From UTCHB3 sp002050155 (GTDB taxonomy: Bacteria > Bacteroidota > Ignavibacteria > Ignavibacteriales > Ignavibacteriaceae), in NCBI GenBank assembly GCA_030584105.1, contig CP129491.1, forward strand, positions 2,852,001 to 2,916,000: a stretch of DNA of 64,000 nucleotides. The letters run 5' to 3'. The position numbers and the translations under genes were made by a program. Positions 1 through 9,070 of this stretch are shown here, in pieces (position 1 is the stretch's first letter; the number at the start of each line of letters is the position of its first letter). The notes beneath the pieces were generated by a model. It was not told the DNA's origin. It saw only the letters and a program-made list of their open reading frames with translations, and did no database searches.

Positions 1-1035
1 GTAAACTGCCGCCTCAAGTGTATTGTGCACATTCGACTTAAACCCGCCCCCAACAAACGCAATATCGGCATAATAGTATAGCGTAAGCAAAATCCCGATT
101 GAATCAACCATAATAATACGCTCTCCTTTGTAGCTGTTCAGGAAAGAAAAGCGGATAGTTTGTTCAATTTCGGCAAACTCATTTTCCAATTTTTCCAGGT
201 GAAGAAGTGTCGGTTCGTGCGGCACGAGAATCACAACAACATCGTCGTAGTATTTCAGAAGCTTTTTAACAGCCGGCAGCAGCACTTCCTCATCTTCCTC
301 CCAGATGCTTCCGGCAACAATCACTATTTTCCCCTGCAGCAGATCATCCCTTATCAGCATCCTTTCCCGTGCTATCATCGAGCGCTCGTAAACCCGATCG
401 AAACGGGTGTCTCCGGCGACAATAACTTTTAAAGGGTCAAGCCGAAACTTCAGGAAGTTTTTTCGGTCAACTTCTGAAACCGTGAGGATATAGCGAAACT
501 TTGAGTAAAGTGAATGATGAAACTTCTTCAGGAAATAGCCGAGCCGAACCGAATCGTCCCGCATTGTGGCGTCAACAAGAAATGTCGGTATCTTTTGCCT
601 GTGAAGCGTGAAAATAAAGTTGGGCCAAATATCATAGCGCATGAAGATTACAATTGAAGGCTTAACCGCTTCGGTAAATTTTTTAGACATAGGGGGAGAA
701 TCCAACGGGAGATACGAAACCGCATCCACATGGGGGTATTTTATAGAGTTTTCATAGCCCGAAGGTGAGAAAAAAGTAACAATAATGTTAAAATTACCCC
801 TTTTTTTCATGTTTTCGATGATTGGTTTAGCCTGCTCAAACTCGCCGAGAGAAGAAGAGTGAAACCAGACGGTCAGGTTGTTTCGGTCGAATTTATTCGT
901 TTTCTCAGCTGTTTTTTGGACTATATTTTTCCTGTCGTTTATTCCGCGCCGAACTTTTGGGTTGAAAAGAGCAATAAACTGCATAAACAGAAAGAAAAAC
1001 GGCAGGAACAGGAAATTGTAGAGAAATTGAAACAA
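1..1035 (-). CDS. waaA: 3-deoxy-D-manno-octulosonic acid (Kdo) transferase, C-terminus cut by window edge
   Basis: Transfers Kdo from CMP-Kdo to lipid A at the inner membrane, the first step of LPS core synthesis. 345 codons are visible; the family is usually about 420 residues, so the end lies beyond the left edge. The N-terminus is a hydrophobic anchor (residues 2-24). Family landmarks are H59-SSSLGE65 (E65 matches the catalytic Glu), YDIWPNF, a VAGDTRFDRV segment, WEEDEE, PHEP, and near the edge ADIAFVGGGF followed by NVHNTLEAAV. I chose the TTG at 1035 because a GAGG lies 7 nt upstream; the first ATG (984) would remove most of the anchor. The start overlaps the stop of the upstream heptosyltransferase, so the two are probably translationally coupled. 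Confidence 0.9.
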   Translation of the reverse strand, partial: MFQFLYNFLFLPFFFLFMQFIALFNPKVRRGINDRKNIVQKTAEKTNKFDRNNLTVWFHSSSLGEFEQAKPIIENMKKRGNFNIIVTFFSPSGYENSIKYPHVDAVSYLPLDSPPMSKKFTEAVKPSIVIFMRYDIWPNFIFTLHRQKIPTFLVDATMRDDSVRLGYFLKKFHHSLYSKFRYILTVSEVDRKNFLKFRLDPLKVIVAGDTRFDRVYERSMIARERMLIRDDLLQGKIVIVAGSIWEEDEEVLLPAVKKLLKYYDDVVVILVPHEPTLLHLEKLENEFAEIEQTIRFSFLNSYKGERIIMVDSIGILLTLYYYADIAFVGGGFKSNVHNTLEAAVY

Positions 1036-1037
1036 AA

Positions 1038-2015
1038 TTAAACCTCGAGTAGCAATCGCGAAAGGCTTTCATACACATCTGCCGGCTGCACATCTATCAT
1101 ACATTTGAAGTGTTTAAGTGGGCAGTGGTTTTTGCCGATGTGTGAACATGGGCGGCAATTCAGGCTGTTGTTTTCAACCACAATGCTGTTGTTTTTGTAG
1201 GGGGTGAATCCAAATTCTTTAACGCTTGAGCCGAAAATGGTAACAACGGGTGTATCGACAGCGCAGGCTACATGCATCAAGCCCGAGTCGCAGGTAACCG
1301 CCGCTTTGCACTCGTTTATCACCGAGGCGGTGAAGAAAAGGTCGTTCTCGCCACTTTTATTTATAACACGGGGTTCAGCTTCCTGAATTTCGTTGCAAAG
1401 TTTCACATCTTCGTTCCCGCCGACGAGTACGGGGATGTAGCCGCCTTCAATGATCATGCTGCACAGCCTTGTGAAGTGGTAGATGGGCCAGCGCTTTGTG
1501 AAGTGCTTCGCACCGGGGGCAATGGCTATGTAGTCTTTCATTGGGTCTAAACCCGTTTCAACAGGTGGATAAAAAAGATCCAACCCTTTGTCGTCAAGCT
1601 GAAATTTTGGCAGATAACGGCTTCTTGATATTGAAAGCCCATACCGAACGGGAATTTGGGGCATCCCTTCCAACAGGTTAAGTTTTATTTTAACCAACAA
1701 AAATTTTTTAATGTTCGACTTGTGGAAACGGATTTTCTTTTCGTGACCGACTGTGAATTTGTTCGATTTGATATTGTTTTGAAGGTCGATTATCAGGTCG
1801 TAGTTTGTACCGGTTATTTCTTTCAGGCTTTTACCTTCCTGATATGGGAAAACATTGCGGATATAGGGATTATGGCTGAGCGCATCCAAATATTCTCTTT
1901 TCACTAAATAGTCAATGTTCGTCTCGGGGTAGCTGTTTTTAAGTGAGCGCACCACGGGTGTTGTAAGCAGAACATCACCAAGAGAACTGAACCTGATAAT
2001 CAGAATATCTTTCAT
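1038..2015 (-). CDS. Glycosyltransferase family 9 (ADP-heptose:LPS heptosyltransferase-like)
   Basis: 325-residue GT-B enzyme expected to add a heptose to the LPS inner core from ADP-heptose in the cytoplasm. The N-terminal IIRFSSLGDVLLTTP (residues 6-20) is the family acceptor-side motif; IAPGAKHFTKRWP (165-177) and CDSGLMHVACAVDTP (242-256) form the nucleotide-sugar side. A C-terminal cysteine set (C287, C290, C298, C305 in CRPC...CP...CM) is typical of heptosyltransferases of this group. It sits between waaA and a glycosyltransferase, all reading left. Which heptose (WaaC, WaaF or WaaQ type) is transferred cannot be told from sequence alone. Confidence 0.88.
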   Translation of the reverse strand: MKDILIIRFSSLGDVLLTTPVVRSLKNSYPETNIDYLVKREYLDALSHNPYIRNVFPYQEGKSLKEITGTNYDLIIDLQNNIKSNKFTVGHEKKIRFHKSNIKKFLLVKIKLNLLEGMPQIPVRYGLSISRSRYLPKFQLDDKGLDLFYPPVETGLDPMKDYIAIAPGAKHFTKRWPIYHFTRLCSMIIEGGYIPVLVGGNEDVKLCNEIQEAEPRVINKSGENDLFFTASVINECKAAVTCDSGLMHVACAVDTPVVTIFGSSVKEFGFTPYKNNSIVVENNSLNCRPCSHIGKNHCPLKHFKCMIDVQPADVYESLSRLLLEV

Positions 2016-2020
2016 CCGGG

Positions 2021-2932
2021 CTACCTCGTCGGCAATAATTTCTTTGATTTCAACCCAAACCCGATTCTTTTGAACGGGTTGTATGATTTGAAAGAGAGAT
2101 AAAACTTACCGATTGCTTCCCATGCTTCTATCGACTCACGCTGCTGAATCATTTCAACTTTAACGGCACGATTTAAAAGTTGTACATCAAGTTTTTTAGT
2201 TTTTTTCGTGTTAGTTCCCATTCCGTCGGCTCCGATGTGTTGCACGAGCGATTTTCCCGGGTAAAGAGTCAACATATTCTTTAAAAAGACAGAAGCATCC
2301 CATCGGACAGCCCATGAGTCGTTCGTTTTTGCTATAACCCGTTGCAGTATTCTTTCCTTAAAGGCAGCGCCGTTGAAATTGAAATGATCCATCAGTTTTT
2401 GTTCAAGGAGGGTATCGTATAAAAATTTAGCGTCGGGGTTAAAGAATTTCCATGCTCTTTCCCATGTAGCCCAGCCGAGACAATCGGCACCACGCAGGAA
2501 GAAAGTTTCGGGCAACTCTCCTTTCACAGGGTACATGTATCCGTGAATAGAGGCAACATTTTCTGAATACCTGTAAGTGTTAAGCCCGTCGTTCATGAAT
2601 TTGAGGAACCATGGGGAAAGCACCAAATCATCCTCGAGCACAATCACCTGCGCGAACTTGGCAATCATTTGGTTCACCCCGTTAATAATTGATCGCCCCA
2701 GCCCCCGGTTTTTTTCGGCTTCATAAACTGTAACGGATTTGAACCCTTTAATATTTTTCAGATATTCCCTGATTTCTAAAACGGCGGCTTTACCATGTTC
2801 ATTTTTCCACCCGTCGGAGAAGATGTGGAGGTCGGTTTCTTCTGCGCCATAATTTTTGGCAAGAGACTCCAAAGTTCTTTTCAGAGTATTCAGGCGATTG
2901 TAAACAAAAATTGCTACAGGTGCTTTGTTCAT
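2021..2932 (-). CDS. Glycosyltransferase, family 2 / GNT-I-like
   Basis: 303 residues with a GT-A fold. The start APVAIFVYNR (residues 4-13) is the usual nucleotide-binding opening, followed by DLHIFSDG (34-41), NRGLGRSI, and a DxD-type metal site in VIVLEDDLVLSPWFL (E100-D102). GWATWERAW near residue 153 is shared with putative sugar transferases of LPS and capsule clusters. The stop lies 6 nt before the heptosyltransferase start, which suggests one operon. Donor and acceptor are unknown; a role in core or O-chain assembly is inferred from its neighbours. Confidence 0.8.
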   Translation of the reverse strand: MNKAPVAIFVYNRLNTLKRTLESLAKNYGAEETDLHIFSDGWKNEHGKAAVLEIREYLKNIKGFKSVTVYEAEKNRGLGRSIINGVNQMIAKFAQVIVLEDDLVLSPWFLKFMNDGLNTYRYSENVASIHGYMYPVKGELPETFFLRGADCLGWATWERAWKFFNPDAKFLYDTLLEQKLMDHFNFNGAAFKERILQRVIAKTNDSWAVRWDASVFLKNMLTLYPGKSLVQHIGADGMGTNTKKTKKLDVQLLNRAVKVEMIQQRESIEAWEAIGKFYLSFKSYNPFKRIGFGLKSKKLLPTR

Positions 2933-3007
2933 AAGTAAAAAGTTAGTAAAGAGTTAAGTAAAAAATCAAAAAAGGGTTAAATAAAAATCAATAAAGAGTT
3001 AAATAAA
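2933..3007. repeat. AT-rich degenerate direct repeats between two glycan genes
   Basis: This 75-nt spacer is built from imperfect repeats of a GTTAAATAAAAATCAATAAA-like unit (about 25 nt, roughly three copies). The last copy runs into the end of the methyltransferase gene at 3008-3030. No terminator hairpin is visible, so the operon probably reads through. Confidence 0.5.
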
Positions 3008-3646
3008 CTAAGGTTGCGTTAAGTAAAAATCAATAATTAGTGATGTATAATTTGGTTTCCCGTCTTTATTTTTCCTGTGATTGAGGAAACATCTTTTAAT
3101 GTGCCCTTTCTCATCGTCATTTTTGTAAGTTGAGTGGAAGTTTCTATCCTCATCCCAATACTCGATGAGATTAAAGCCATATCCAAATTTAACAAATATT
3201 TCCGAAAGAGAGCGATAATTGAAAAGATGTTTGTGTTCATCCGCTGCAGGGCCCGTTCCACCGGGGCGGACATGGTCGATATACGCCTGATCGGCATGAA
3301 AGCCATCGGGTACGGCAACCCTGATATTTATGTTCGGGTTTGCAAACTCTTTTATGTTTTGTGCCATCATTTCAATATCGGCAATTTCCAAATGTTCAAG
3401 CACATGCTCAATCAAAACAAGATCAATTTTTCTCTTTTTGAAGTAGCGCCTGAAGTCTTTTTTATTTGTTAAATCGAGCGTTTTTATGTCTGTGGGGAAC
3501 CAGCCTTTATAAAGCGTATCACCACTTCCTATTATCAGCCTGATTTTATCCGAAAAGCGGGAATAAAAGAACCAGGCAAACAACGAAGCGGGCTTTAACA
3601 ACGGACCTGAGTGAGCATACGCCCACTTTCTGAGGGCTGAAGGCAT
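3008..3646 (-). CDS. Predicted SAM-dependent methyltransferase (degenerate class I)
   Basis: 212 residues. The C-terminal half resembles class I methyltransferases: KIDLVLIEHVLEHL (73-86) matches the strand 4/helix region (EHVLEHL), and IRVAVPDGF resembles strand 5. The glycine-rich SAM motif I is replaced by LIIGSGDTLYKGWF, as in a subfamily found in glycan clusters. Its stop abuts the glycan operon; its start is 4 nt from the end of the next methyltransferase. The substrate, presumably a sugar or glycolipid, is inferred only from location. Confidence 0.72.
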   Translation of the reverse strand: MPSALRKWAYAHSGPLLKPASLFAWFFYSRFSDKIRLIIGSGDTLYKGWFPTDIKTLDLTNKKDFRRYFKKRKIDLVLIEHVLEHLEIADIEMMAQNIKEFANPNINIRVAVPDGFHADQAYIDHVRPGGTGPAADEHKHLFNYRSLSEIFVKFGYGFNLIEYWDEDRNFHSTYKNDDEKGHIKRCFLNHRKNKDGKPNYTSLIIDFYLTQP

Positions 3647-3649
3647 TTC

Positions 3650-4309
3650 TTAAATCCCTAAGCAGTTATCAGATTTATAAAAAACTGTGGTTGCTTTACT
3701 GTGAATAAACCCGGAAGCTATACCGTGGAAATCAATTTTCTTAAAACCTTTTTCAGTCAGGAAGTTAATTCCGGGTGTATATTCTTCTCTTTCCGAATCA
3801 TCAAGTATAATCACTCCGCCGGTTTTCAGTCTTTCGGGTGCAACGAACATGCACTCGTTCCTGTGGTTTGCGTCAACGGTAATAATATCAAAGTTATAGT
3901 CGAGTTTAATCAGTTCGTTTGAGTAGATGTCTTTATTATCGTGCGAGAGTATCACCTTCACATTTTTCGGCAGTTTTTCCTGCATTTTATCGAACCACTT
4001 CTTATCGTGTTCGATAGAAGTAACGGTGTTCACTCTTTTTGCAAACCACAGCGTAGAATACCCTGAACCGAACTCGAAAACATCCATTTTGCTGTTCACG
4101 CGGGATTTGAAAAACTCGTAAAAACTGAGAGAAACCCACGGAATAGCCTCGCCGTTAACATCCTGAGGGCTGCCCGAAATGAGTGAGCGAATCCATCCTG
4201 AATCGTAGAGATACCCCATAACCCTGAAGGAAATGAGTGAACGGAGCACCTTAGGCTCGCCAAGTAGTTTAAATATTGTGCTTATTTGTTTTGAAACAGG
4301 GAGTGCCAT
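3650..4309 (-). CDS. Class I SAM-dependent methyltransferase
   Basis: 219 residues with a clear Rossmann core: motif I VFEFGSGYST (77-86), acidic SIEHD (98-102) for the ribose, DIITVDA (141-147) and LKTGGVIILDD (161-171). It resembles the small FkbM/class-24-like methyltransferases found in polysaccharide loci. The first 75 residues are an extra helical region. The start codon lies inside the 3' end of the flippase gene (28-nt overlap), which points to translational coupling. It could methylate a sugar hydroxyl on the exported glycan; this is inference. Confidence 0.8.
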   Translation of the reverse strand: MALPVSKQISTIFKLLGEPKVLRSLISFRVMGYLYDSGWIRSLISGSPQDVNGEAIPWVSLSFYEFFKSRVNSKMDVFEFGSGYSTLWFAKRVNTVTSIEHDKKWFDKMQEKLPKNVKVILSHDNKDIYSNELIKLDYNFDIITVDANHRNECMFVAPERLKTGGVIILDDSEREEYTPGINFLTEKGFKKIDFHGIASGFIHSKATTVFYKSDNCLGI

Positions 4310-5628
4310 TTTTCTTTTACTAATTTGAAAGCGTGGAATAAAAATATTGACTTCAACATCATAACCGCCTGATGAGCCGAGGGGCGGTGAAGCGCCAATC
4401 CGAAGGTGGAGCCTGTGTATGATATAAGTGTTGCAAGTGCTGAGCCTTTAATCCCCCAGATAGGTATAAGCAACAGGTTCAACCCGACATTAAGAACAAG
4501 CCCGATAAGTGTTCTTAAAAAGGAAATTTTGGTCAGGTTTTCGTTTATCAGATAATTAGAACTTGCAACTCCGAGGAATGTGCCCGTTCCTGCCCAGATA
4601 TAGATTGTTAAAACAGGTGCTGCCGGCAGGAATTTTGCACCGAAAAGAATTGTAATTATCTCTTCAGAAAAAATTGTAACGGGCACTGCGATGGCAATCG
4701 AAATAAAAGCCAGAAGGTCGTAGAGTTTTTGCATGCGCGAGCGGTAAAGCTCTTCACTCATTTGTTTTGCGCTCACTATTGCCGGAAAGAGGGAACTTGA
4801 AATAGCCATCGGCACAAAATACCATGCTTCGCAGAGGCGTACTGCTGTTGCGTAATAGCCATTCTGCTCTGCCCCAAGCATGTTTTGAATGAATACCTGC
4901 CCGATTCTGATATAAATTGAAATGGCAAGCGACGCAAGAATGAGGGGCCATGAGTCTTGAAAAAGTTTCAGCGCCACATCTTTTTTGAAGCGCCATTTCA
5001 GAATATTCTCTTTTTGAAGGGTGAAAACGAGCACAAAACCGGCGGCAATCAGAACGGGTTCAAGCGCCTGTATAAAAGCGAACCAGCCAAGCCCAGCCGC
5101 CAAAACAATGAGCAGAAGCCTTAACAACGACGAAATAATCGAAGAACTTGACTGAACTGTCGCCGAAAATTTTGCCTGCACGCGGGATTGAAACCAGTAG
5201 TCAATCACATGAAAAGATTGAAAAATGGTGCCGATTGTGATGATGTAAATCAGAAAGGCGGTTTCTTCACTTTCTTTGTTCAGGGTAACGAAAGCAAAAG
5301 TGGCGGCTATAACAAGCAGCGCACCGATTATTCGCAAAAAGAAAGCAGAACCGAGGATTTCTCCCTTGTTTTCGGGGGTTTTTACGAGTTCACGCACCAA
5401 GATACTGTCTAACCCAAAAGCGGCAATGCTTGCAAACATAAGTGCAACGCTTACAGCGTAGGAAAGGGTGCCGAATTTCTCAGCCCCGAGATACCTTACG
5501 AGGAAAATCCCGACTACAAAACTTAGCAGTAGTTTGATTATTCTTTCGGCAAACATCCAGGAAGTATTTTTAAAATACTTCCTGAACGATTCTGAGCCGA
5601 AATTAATCCTGGTGCTGTTGTTCTGCAA
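4282..5628 (-). CDS. Polysaccharide flippase (Wzx-like, MATE/MOP superfamily)
   Basis: About 448 residues with some 12-14 hydrophobic helices and the usual opening KNTSWMFAERIIKLLLSFVVGIF-type helix 1. It is expected to flip undecaprenyl-linked oligosaccharide across the inner membrane. The start is uncertain. A TTG at 5628 has AAGGA 5 nt upstream and overlaps the YfhO stop by 26 nt; a TTG at 5661 has no ribosome site; the ATG at 5559 would cut into helix 1. The 3' end overlaps the following methyltransferase by 28 nt. The family is certain; the glycan carried is unknown. Confidence 0.85.
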   Translation of the reverse strand: MQNNSTRINFGSESFRKYFKNTSWMFAERIIKLLLSFVVGIFLVRYLGAEKFGTLSYAVSVALMFASIAAFGLDSILVRELVKTPENKGEILGSAFFLRIIGALLVIAATFAFVTLNKESEETAFLIYIITIGTIFQSFHVIDYWFQSRVQAKFSATVQSSSSIISSLLRLLLIVLAAGLGWFAFIQALEPVLIAAGFVLVFTLQKENILKWRFKKDVALKLFQDSWPLILASLAISIYIRIGQVFIQNMLGAEQNGYYATAVRLCEAWYFVPMAISSSLFPAIVSAKQMSEELYRSRMQKLYDLLAFISIAIAVPVTIFSEEIITILFGAKFLPAAPVLTIYIWAGTGTFLGVASSNYLINENLTKISFLRTLIGLVLNVGLNLLLIPIWGIKGSALATLISYTGSTFGLALHRPSAHQAVMMLKSIFLFHAFKLVKEKWHSLFQNK

Positions 5629-8185
5629 CCTCTTCCTTTTCTTTGCGTTTGAATTTGCCAAGAAGAAGAGTGATAATCAAGCCGAGGGTAACAGCCGAGC
5701 TAAGGCCAAAGGAGAGATACTCGGCGATAAAAAAGCTTTGCGGGGCAAACTCAAATTTAACCTTTTTTGCACCCTTCGGCACGATAATACCCATAAAGTC
5801 GTGGTTGGTTTTAATAACCTCAGTTGGTTTTCCGTCCACATAGGCGTGCCATCCGGCTTTATGATATGTAGTGCTGAACACAAGATAGTTGTTGCCTGAG
5901 GTGTGAACATCGGCTTCAATAATTTCGTCTGTATATTTAGTAATTTTCAAAGAAACGGTTGAATCTTTAGGGTCAACTTTCACATTACCTTCTTCGATAA
6001 AGGCAACATCTGCGGGGTCAAACTTATTGGCTTTAACCATTTCCAAAAATTCAAGTGGCTTTTTCTTTTCAACTCTGTTAACGAAAAAGAGCCTGTTGAG
6101 TGCTTTATTATTCCTTACTACATAGGTTCTGTCGTTTTCGTTTGAGCTTATCAGTGAGCAGCCCTCAAAGGGGATGCCGGGCTGATCGAGCACGATGTAG
6201 CGTGTGCCGGTCATGTTCAGGAAGGTTTCATTTGCGGGAGTTTGTACCACATCAAGGAAATCCTGATATGCACGGGGCTTGATTGCGGAGTATCCATACA
6301 CATCTTCCAAGAGGAAGTAGGCGTTAAAATTCCCGTTGTTTTGTACCGAGCCTTTGGACTGGTCGCGCTTTAAGTTTATAATCCTGAACGGGTCGTTATC
6401 TTTCTGTAGTTTTTTGATTACCTGCACATACGACGGTTCTGCAAATTCGATGTTTTTTGAAGGAGGATCGATATACTCAGCACTTCTTGAAGAGATGCGC
6501 CAGAGGTCAACCGTGCTTAGCAACAAGACCACCGAAGTAAGCACAACGGCTGATACTTTTCGCTTAGCGTAAGCCCAGGCAAGCCAAAAGACCGCAGAAA
6601 GCAACAAAAAGTTGATAATCGTATCGGTTGCAAACATCTGCCCGGCAAGATTTCCGATCATTGCTGAAACCCCTTCTTGCTGCGCATCATACATTGCGCC
6701 TTTTGCGGCAACAAAATCTTTTGATACCGAGGCAACCATCGACTCTTTTGTTAACAAAGCAATTAATAACACTGCACTGAAGAAAGCTGCGCTGTAAAGC
6801 AACAGTTTTTCCTTAAACCGGTTACTTTCTTTACGCAAATTTAGAATACTCATCAACCCCAAACCGGCAAGAATTGGCATGAACATCTGCGGTATCACTA
6901 AGATCATTGAGGGAACACGGAACTTATCAAAATAAGGGAAGTGGAAGAAAAAAAGATCAAAAAGAAACGACAGGTTCCTGCCGAAAGAAAGTAACAACGA
7001 AATCGCAACCAGAATAGTCATAAACATAACGAAAGGTTCACGCCAGCGGGTGATCATAGCATAAAGGGCTAAGAAAAAGATGATTACCCCCATATACATT
7101 GCCACATCCACAAAGGGCATCTGCCCGAAATAGGTGTTTATATGGTAGTTTTGCCCATTGATGTTTTGATCTGAGTTACCAAAGCCGTACCACGAAGGCA
7201 CAACGAAGGTCATCACTTCTTCAGGTGAGAACGACCAATCGGTGTGGTATTTATAAAAATCGGTGTTTTCTCCTTTATTTTCTTCGCCGTTTTGCGAAGT
7301 TTTGTCCAAAATCCCCGTAGTGCCGCGGGTCGAGTGAGGCGTGTATTCATAAATTTGCGTGAAGTTATCCGCCTGAATAGCGATTGCAATCAGCGCCGCC
7401 ACCACGAACGCAGCGCCCGATTTAAGGGTGTTTTTAAGTGCATTGTTATCTTTTGTAACTAAGCTACGGATAAGATAAAAAAGATAGAAAATACCGACTG
7501 AAAAGAGGATGTAGAAAATAATCTGCACATGGAAGCCCTGCACAATCAACTGCATCGCAATAACCAGAATGAAGAAATTAATCAGTTTTAACTTCTCCTG
7601 ATTTAACAGCAGTATTAAAATTATAACGGGGAAGAACGCCAGCGAAGTGAGTTTTGTAACATGCCCAATGTATAAGAAAACCACAATTCCCGTAGAAAGA
7701 GAAGTTCCAAAGGCGGTGAAAAGGCTGACTATAGTGTTTTTAGTTATGTGCTTCATAAGAAAGAACGATGTAATCGTCATAACTATCAAATAAAAAGCCC
7801 AGCGGACGAAATCGTTGCCAAACAGAGCGGTGAACGACTCGCGCACGGCGGTAAGCCCTACATAAAAAAGGTTAAACCAGGTGTAACCCACCGAAAGTGC
7901 ATAAGCGGGCATCCCCGCAAAGATGTAGGGGTTCCAAAGTGTGAACCCTTCTCTATCCTTGGATAAGTATGAAGAGGCGCTTTCGGAAGCGATAATATCA
8001 CCCGACTGGAAAATCTTTCCCTGGAAAAACAACGGGGAAAGAAAAATCATAAACACAACAACAGCCAGAATAATTACAAAGAGGTTGATATATTTCGCCG
8101 GGAGGCTCTTATCGATGTCAAATTCGACTCTTTCAACCTGTCGTTTCCCAATACTGCTTCGTTGTTGTTTGCCTTTTTTAGCCAT
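5603..8185 (-). CDS. YfhO-family polytopic membrane protein
   Basis: 860 residues. A charged N-terminus is followed by a first helix at about residues 32-52, a periplasmic segment with the family signature LWNPYIFAGMPAYA (about 82-95), some ten further helices, a large soluble C-terminal domain (roughly 580-820) and a final helix before a basic tail. YfhO proteins are GT-C-like; in Firmicutes YfhO is involved in glycosylation of teichoic acids, and in this phylum they occur in surface-glycan clusters. Here it lies directly upstream of a flippase, which supports a glycan-modifying role. The exact reaction is not known. Confidence 0.82.
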   Translation of the reverse strand: MAKKGKQQRSSIGKRQVERVEFDIDKSLPAKYINLFVIILAVVVFMIFLSPLFFQGKIFQSGDIIASESASSYLSKDREGFTLWNPYIFAGMPAYALSVGYTWFNLFYVGLTAVRESFTALFGNDFVRWAFYLIVMTITSFFLMKHITKNTIVSLFTAFGTSLSTGIVVFLYIGHVTKLTSLAFFPVIILILLLNQEKLKLINFFILVIAMQLIVQGFHVQIIFYILFSVGIFYLFYLIRSLVTKDNNALKNTLKSGAAFVVAALIAIAIQADNFTQIYEYTPHSTRGTTGILDKTSQNGEENKGENTDFYKYHTDWSFSPEEVMTFVVPSWYGFGNSDQNINGQNYHINTYFGQMPFVDVAMYMGVIIFFLALYAMITRWREPFVMFMTILVAISLLLSFGRNLSFLFDLFFFHFPYFDKFRVPSMILVIPQMFMPILAGLGLMSILNLRKESNRFKEKLLLYSAAFFSAVLLIALLTKESMVASVSKDFVAAKGAMYDAQQEGVSAMIGNLAGQMFATDTIINFLLLSAVFWLAWAYAKRKVSAVVLTSVVLLLSTVDLWRISSRSAEYIDPPSKNIEFAEPSYVQVIKKLQKDNDPFRIINLKRDQSKGSVQNNGNFNAYFLLEDVYGYSAIKPRAYQDFLDVVQTPANETFLNMTGTRYIVLDQPGIPFEGCSLISSNENDRTYVVRNNKALNRLFFVNRVEKKKPLEFLEMVKANKFDPADVAFIEEGNVKVDPKDSTVSLKITKYTDEIIEADVHTSGNNYLVFSTTYHKAGWHAYVDGKPTEVIKTNHDFMGIIVPKGAKKVKFEFAPQSFFIAEYLSFGLSSAVTLGLIITLLLGKFKRKEKEEVAEQQHQD

Positions 8186-8251
8186 TTAGACTCCGATGGA
8201 TATTTCTTGTTTTTCTCTTACAGATTGCTGAAATTGTTATTAGTCCTGCAA

Positions 8252-9067
8252 TTATTTTTTCTTCACAGCGATGTGGTTAATACCCGAGCCAATTTTATTG
8301 TCCGTAGAGTAGTCGGCATACATCATAAAAAGCACGGGTAATATCGTTATAATGTAATAAAACGGCAAAAAGATAAAAAACGCTTTTGATTTGTTTAGCA
8401 TCAGCATAGGGTACTTTATCCCGAGCCGCCACGCTTTGTCACCCCACCAGCCATAGGTATATTTCGATTGATAAAGCTCAAGCCCGAAAGGCGCCATTTT
8501 TTCAACTAATTCTTCTTTCGAGTAGCCATCGCGGGCGTGTTCGCCGATAAAACTTTCATCTTCTTCGCCGTGCACATCACTTCCTCCGAACACCGAAGGT
8601 GAATTAACCAAAAGATAACCGCCCTGCTTAAGTGCACGGGAAAAATTTCCGAAAACCGTTACATCATCGGCGATGTGCTCCATTACATCCACGCAAACAA
8701 TCAAATCAAATTGTTCGTTATGGTCTATTTTTGTAAGGTCTTCAACACCGAACTTAACATTTTTCACTTCTGCTCTTGTGAAGAACTTTTTACAGTCTTC
8801 AATCCAGTCTTCTTTAACATCGACGGAATAGATATTGCAGGGCGCAAGGTTTTTCGCCATGAACCAGGAGTATTGCCCGAAGCCACTACCTGCGTCGTAG
8901 ATTTCGAGGTGTCGCCCGCCGGCTTTTTCCCGCAATTTACGAAGCTCGCGGCGTACATACCACGAACGGAGGAACATTAGATCGAGGGTCTTGTAGAACA
9001 AGACCCTCGTAAAGGGCAATTTATTAATAACGGCGGCGAAAACATTTTTTACCGGGTCGTAGTGCAT
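8252..9067 (-). CDS. Class I SAM-dependent methyltransferase with C-terminal hydrophobic segment
   Basis: 271 residues. The core has motif I YDAGSGFGQYS (57-67), SVDVKED (81-87) and DLIVCVDVMEHI (121-132), as in UbiE/type-11 methyltransferases. A hydrophobic stretch near residues 229-251 may associate with the membrane. The start is 3 nt from the stop of the GT2 gene and the YfhO gene follows after 66 nt, so it belongs to the same minus-strand unit. A glycolipid or polyprenyl-linked substrate is plausible but not shown. Confidence 0.8.
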   Translation of the reverse strand: MHYDPVKNVFAAVINKLPFTRVLFYKTLDLMFLRSWYVRRELRKLREKAGGRHLEIYDAGSGFGQYSWFMAKNLAPCNIYSVDVKEDWIEDCKKFFTRAEVKNVKFGVEDLTKIDHNEQFDLIVCVDVMEHIADDVTVFGNFSRALKQGGYLLVNSPSVFGGSDVHGEEDESFIGEHARDGYSKEELVEKMAPFGLELYQSKYTYGWWGDKAWRLGIKYPMLMLNKSKAFFIFLPFYYIITILPVLFMMYADYSTDNKIGSGINHIAVKKK

Positions 9068-9070
9068 TTT

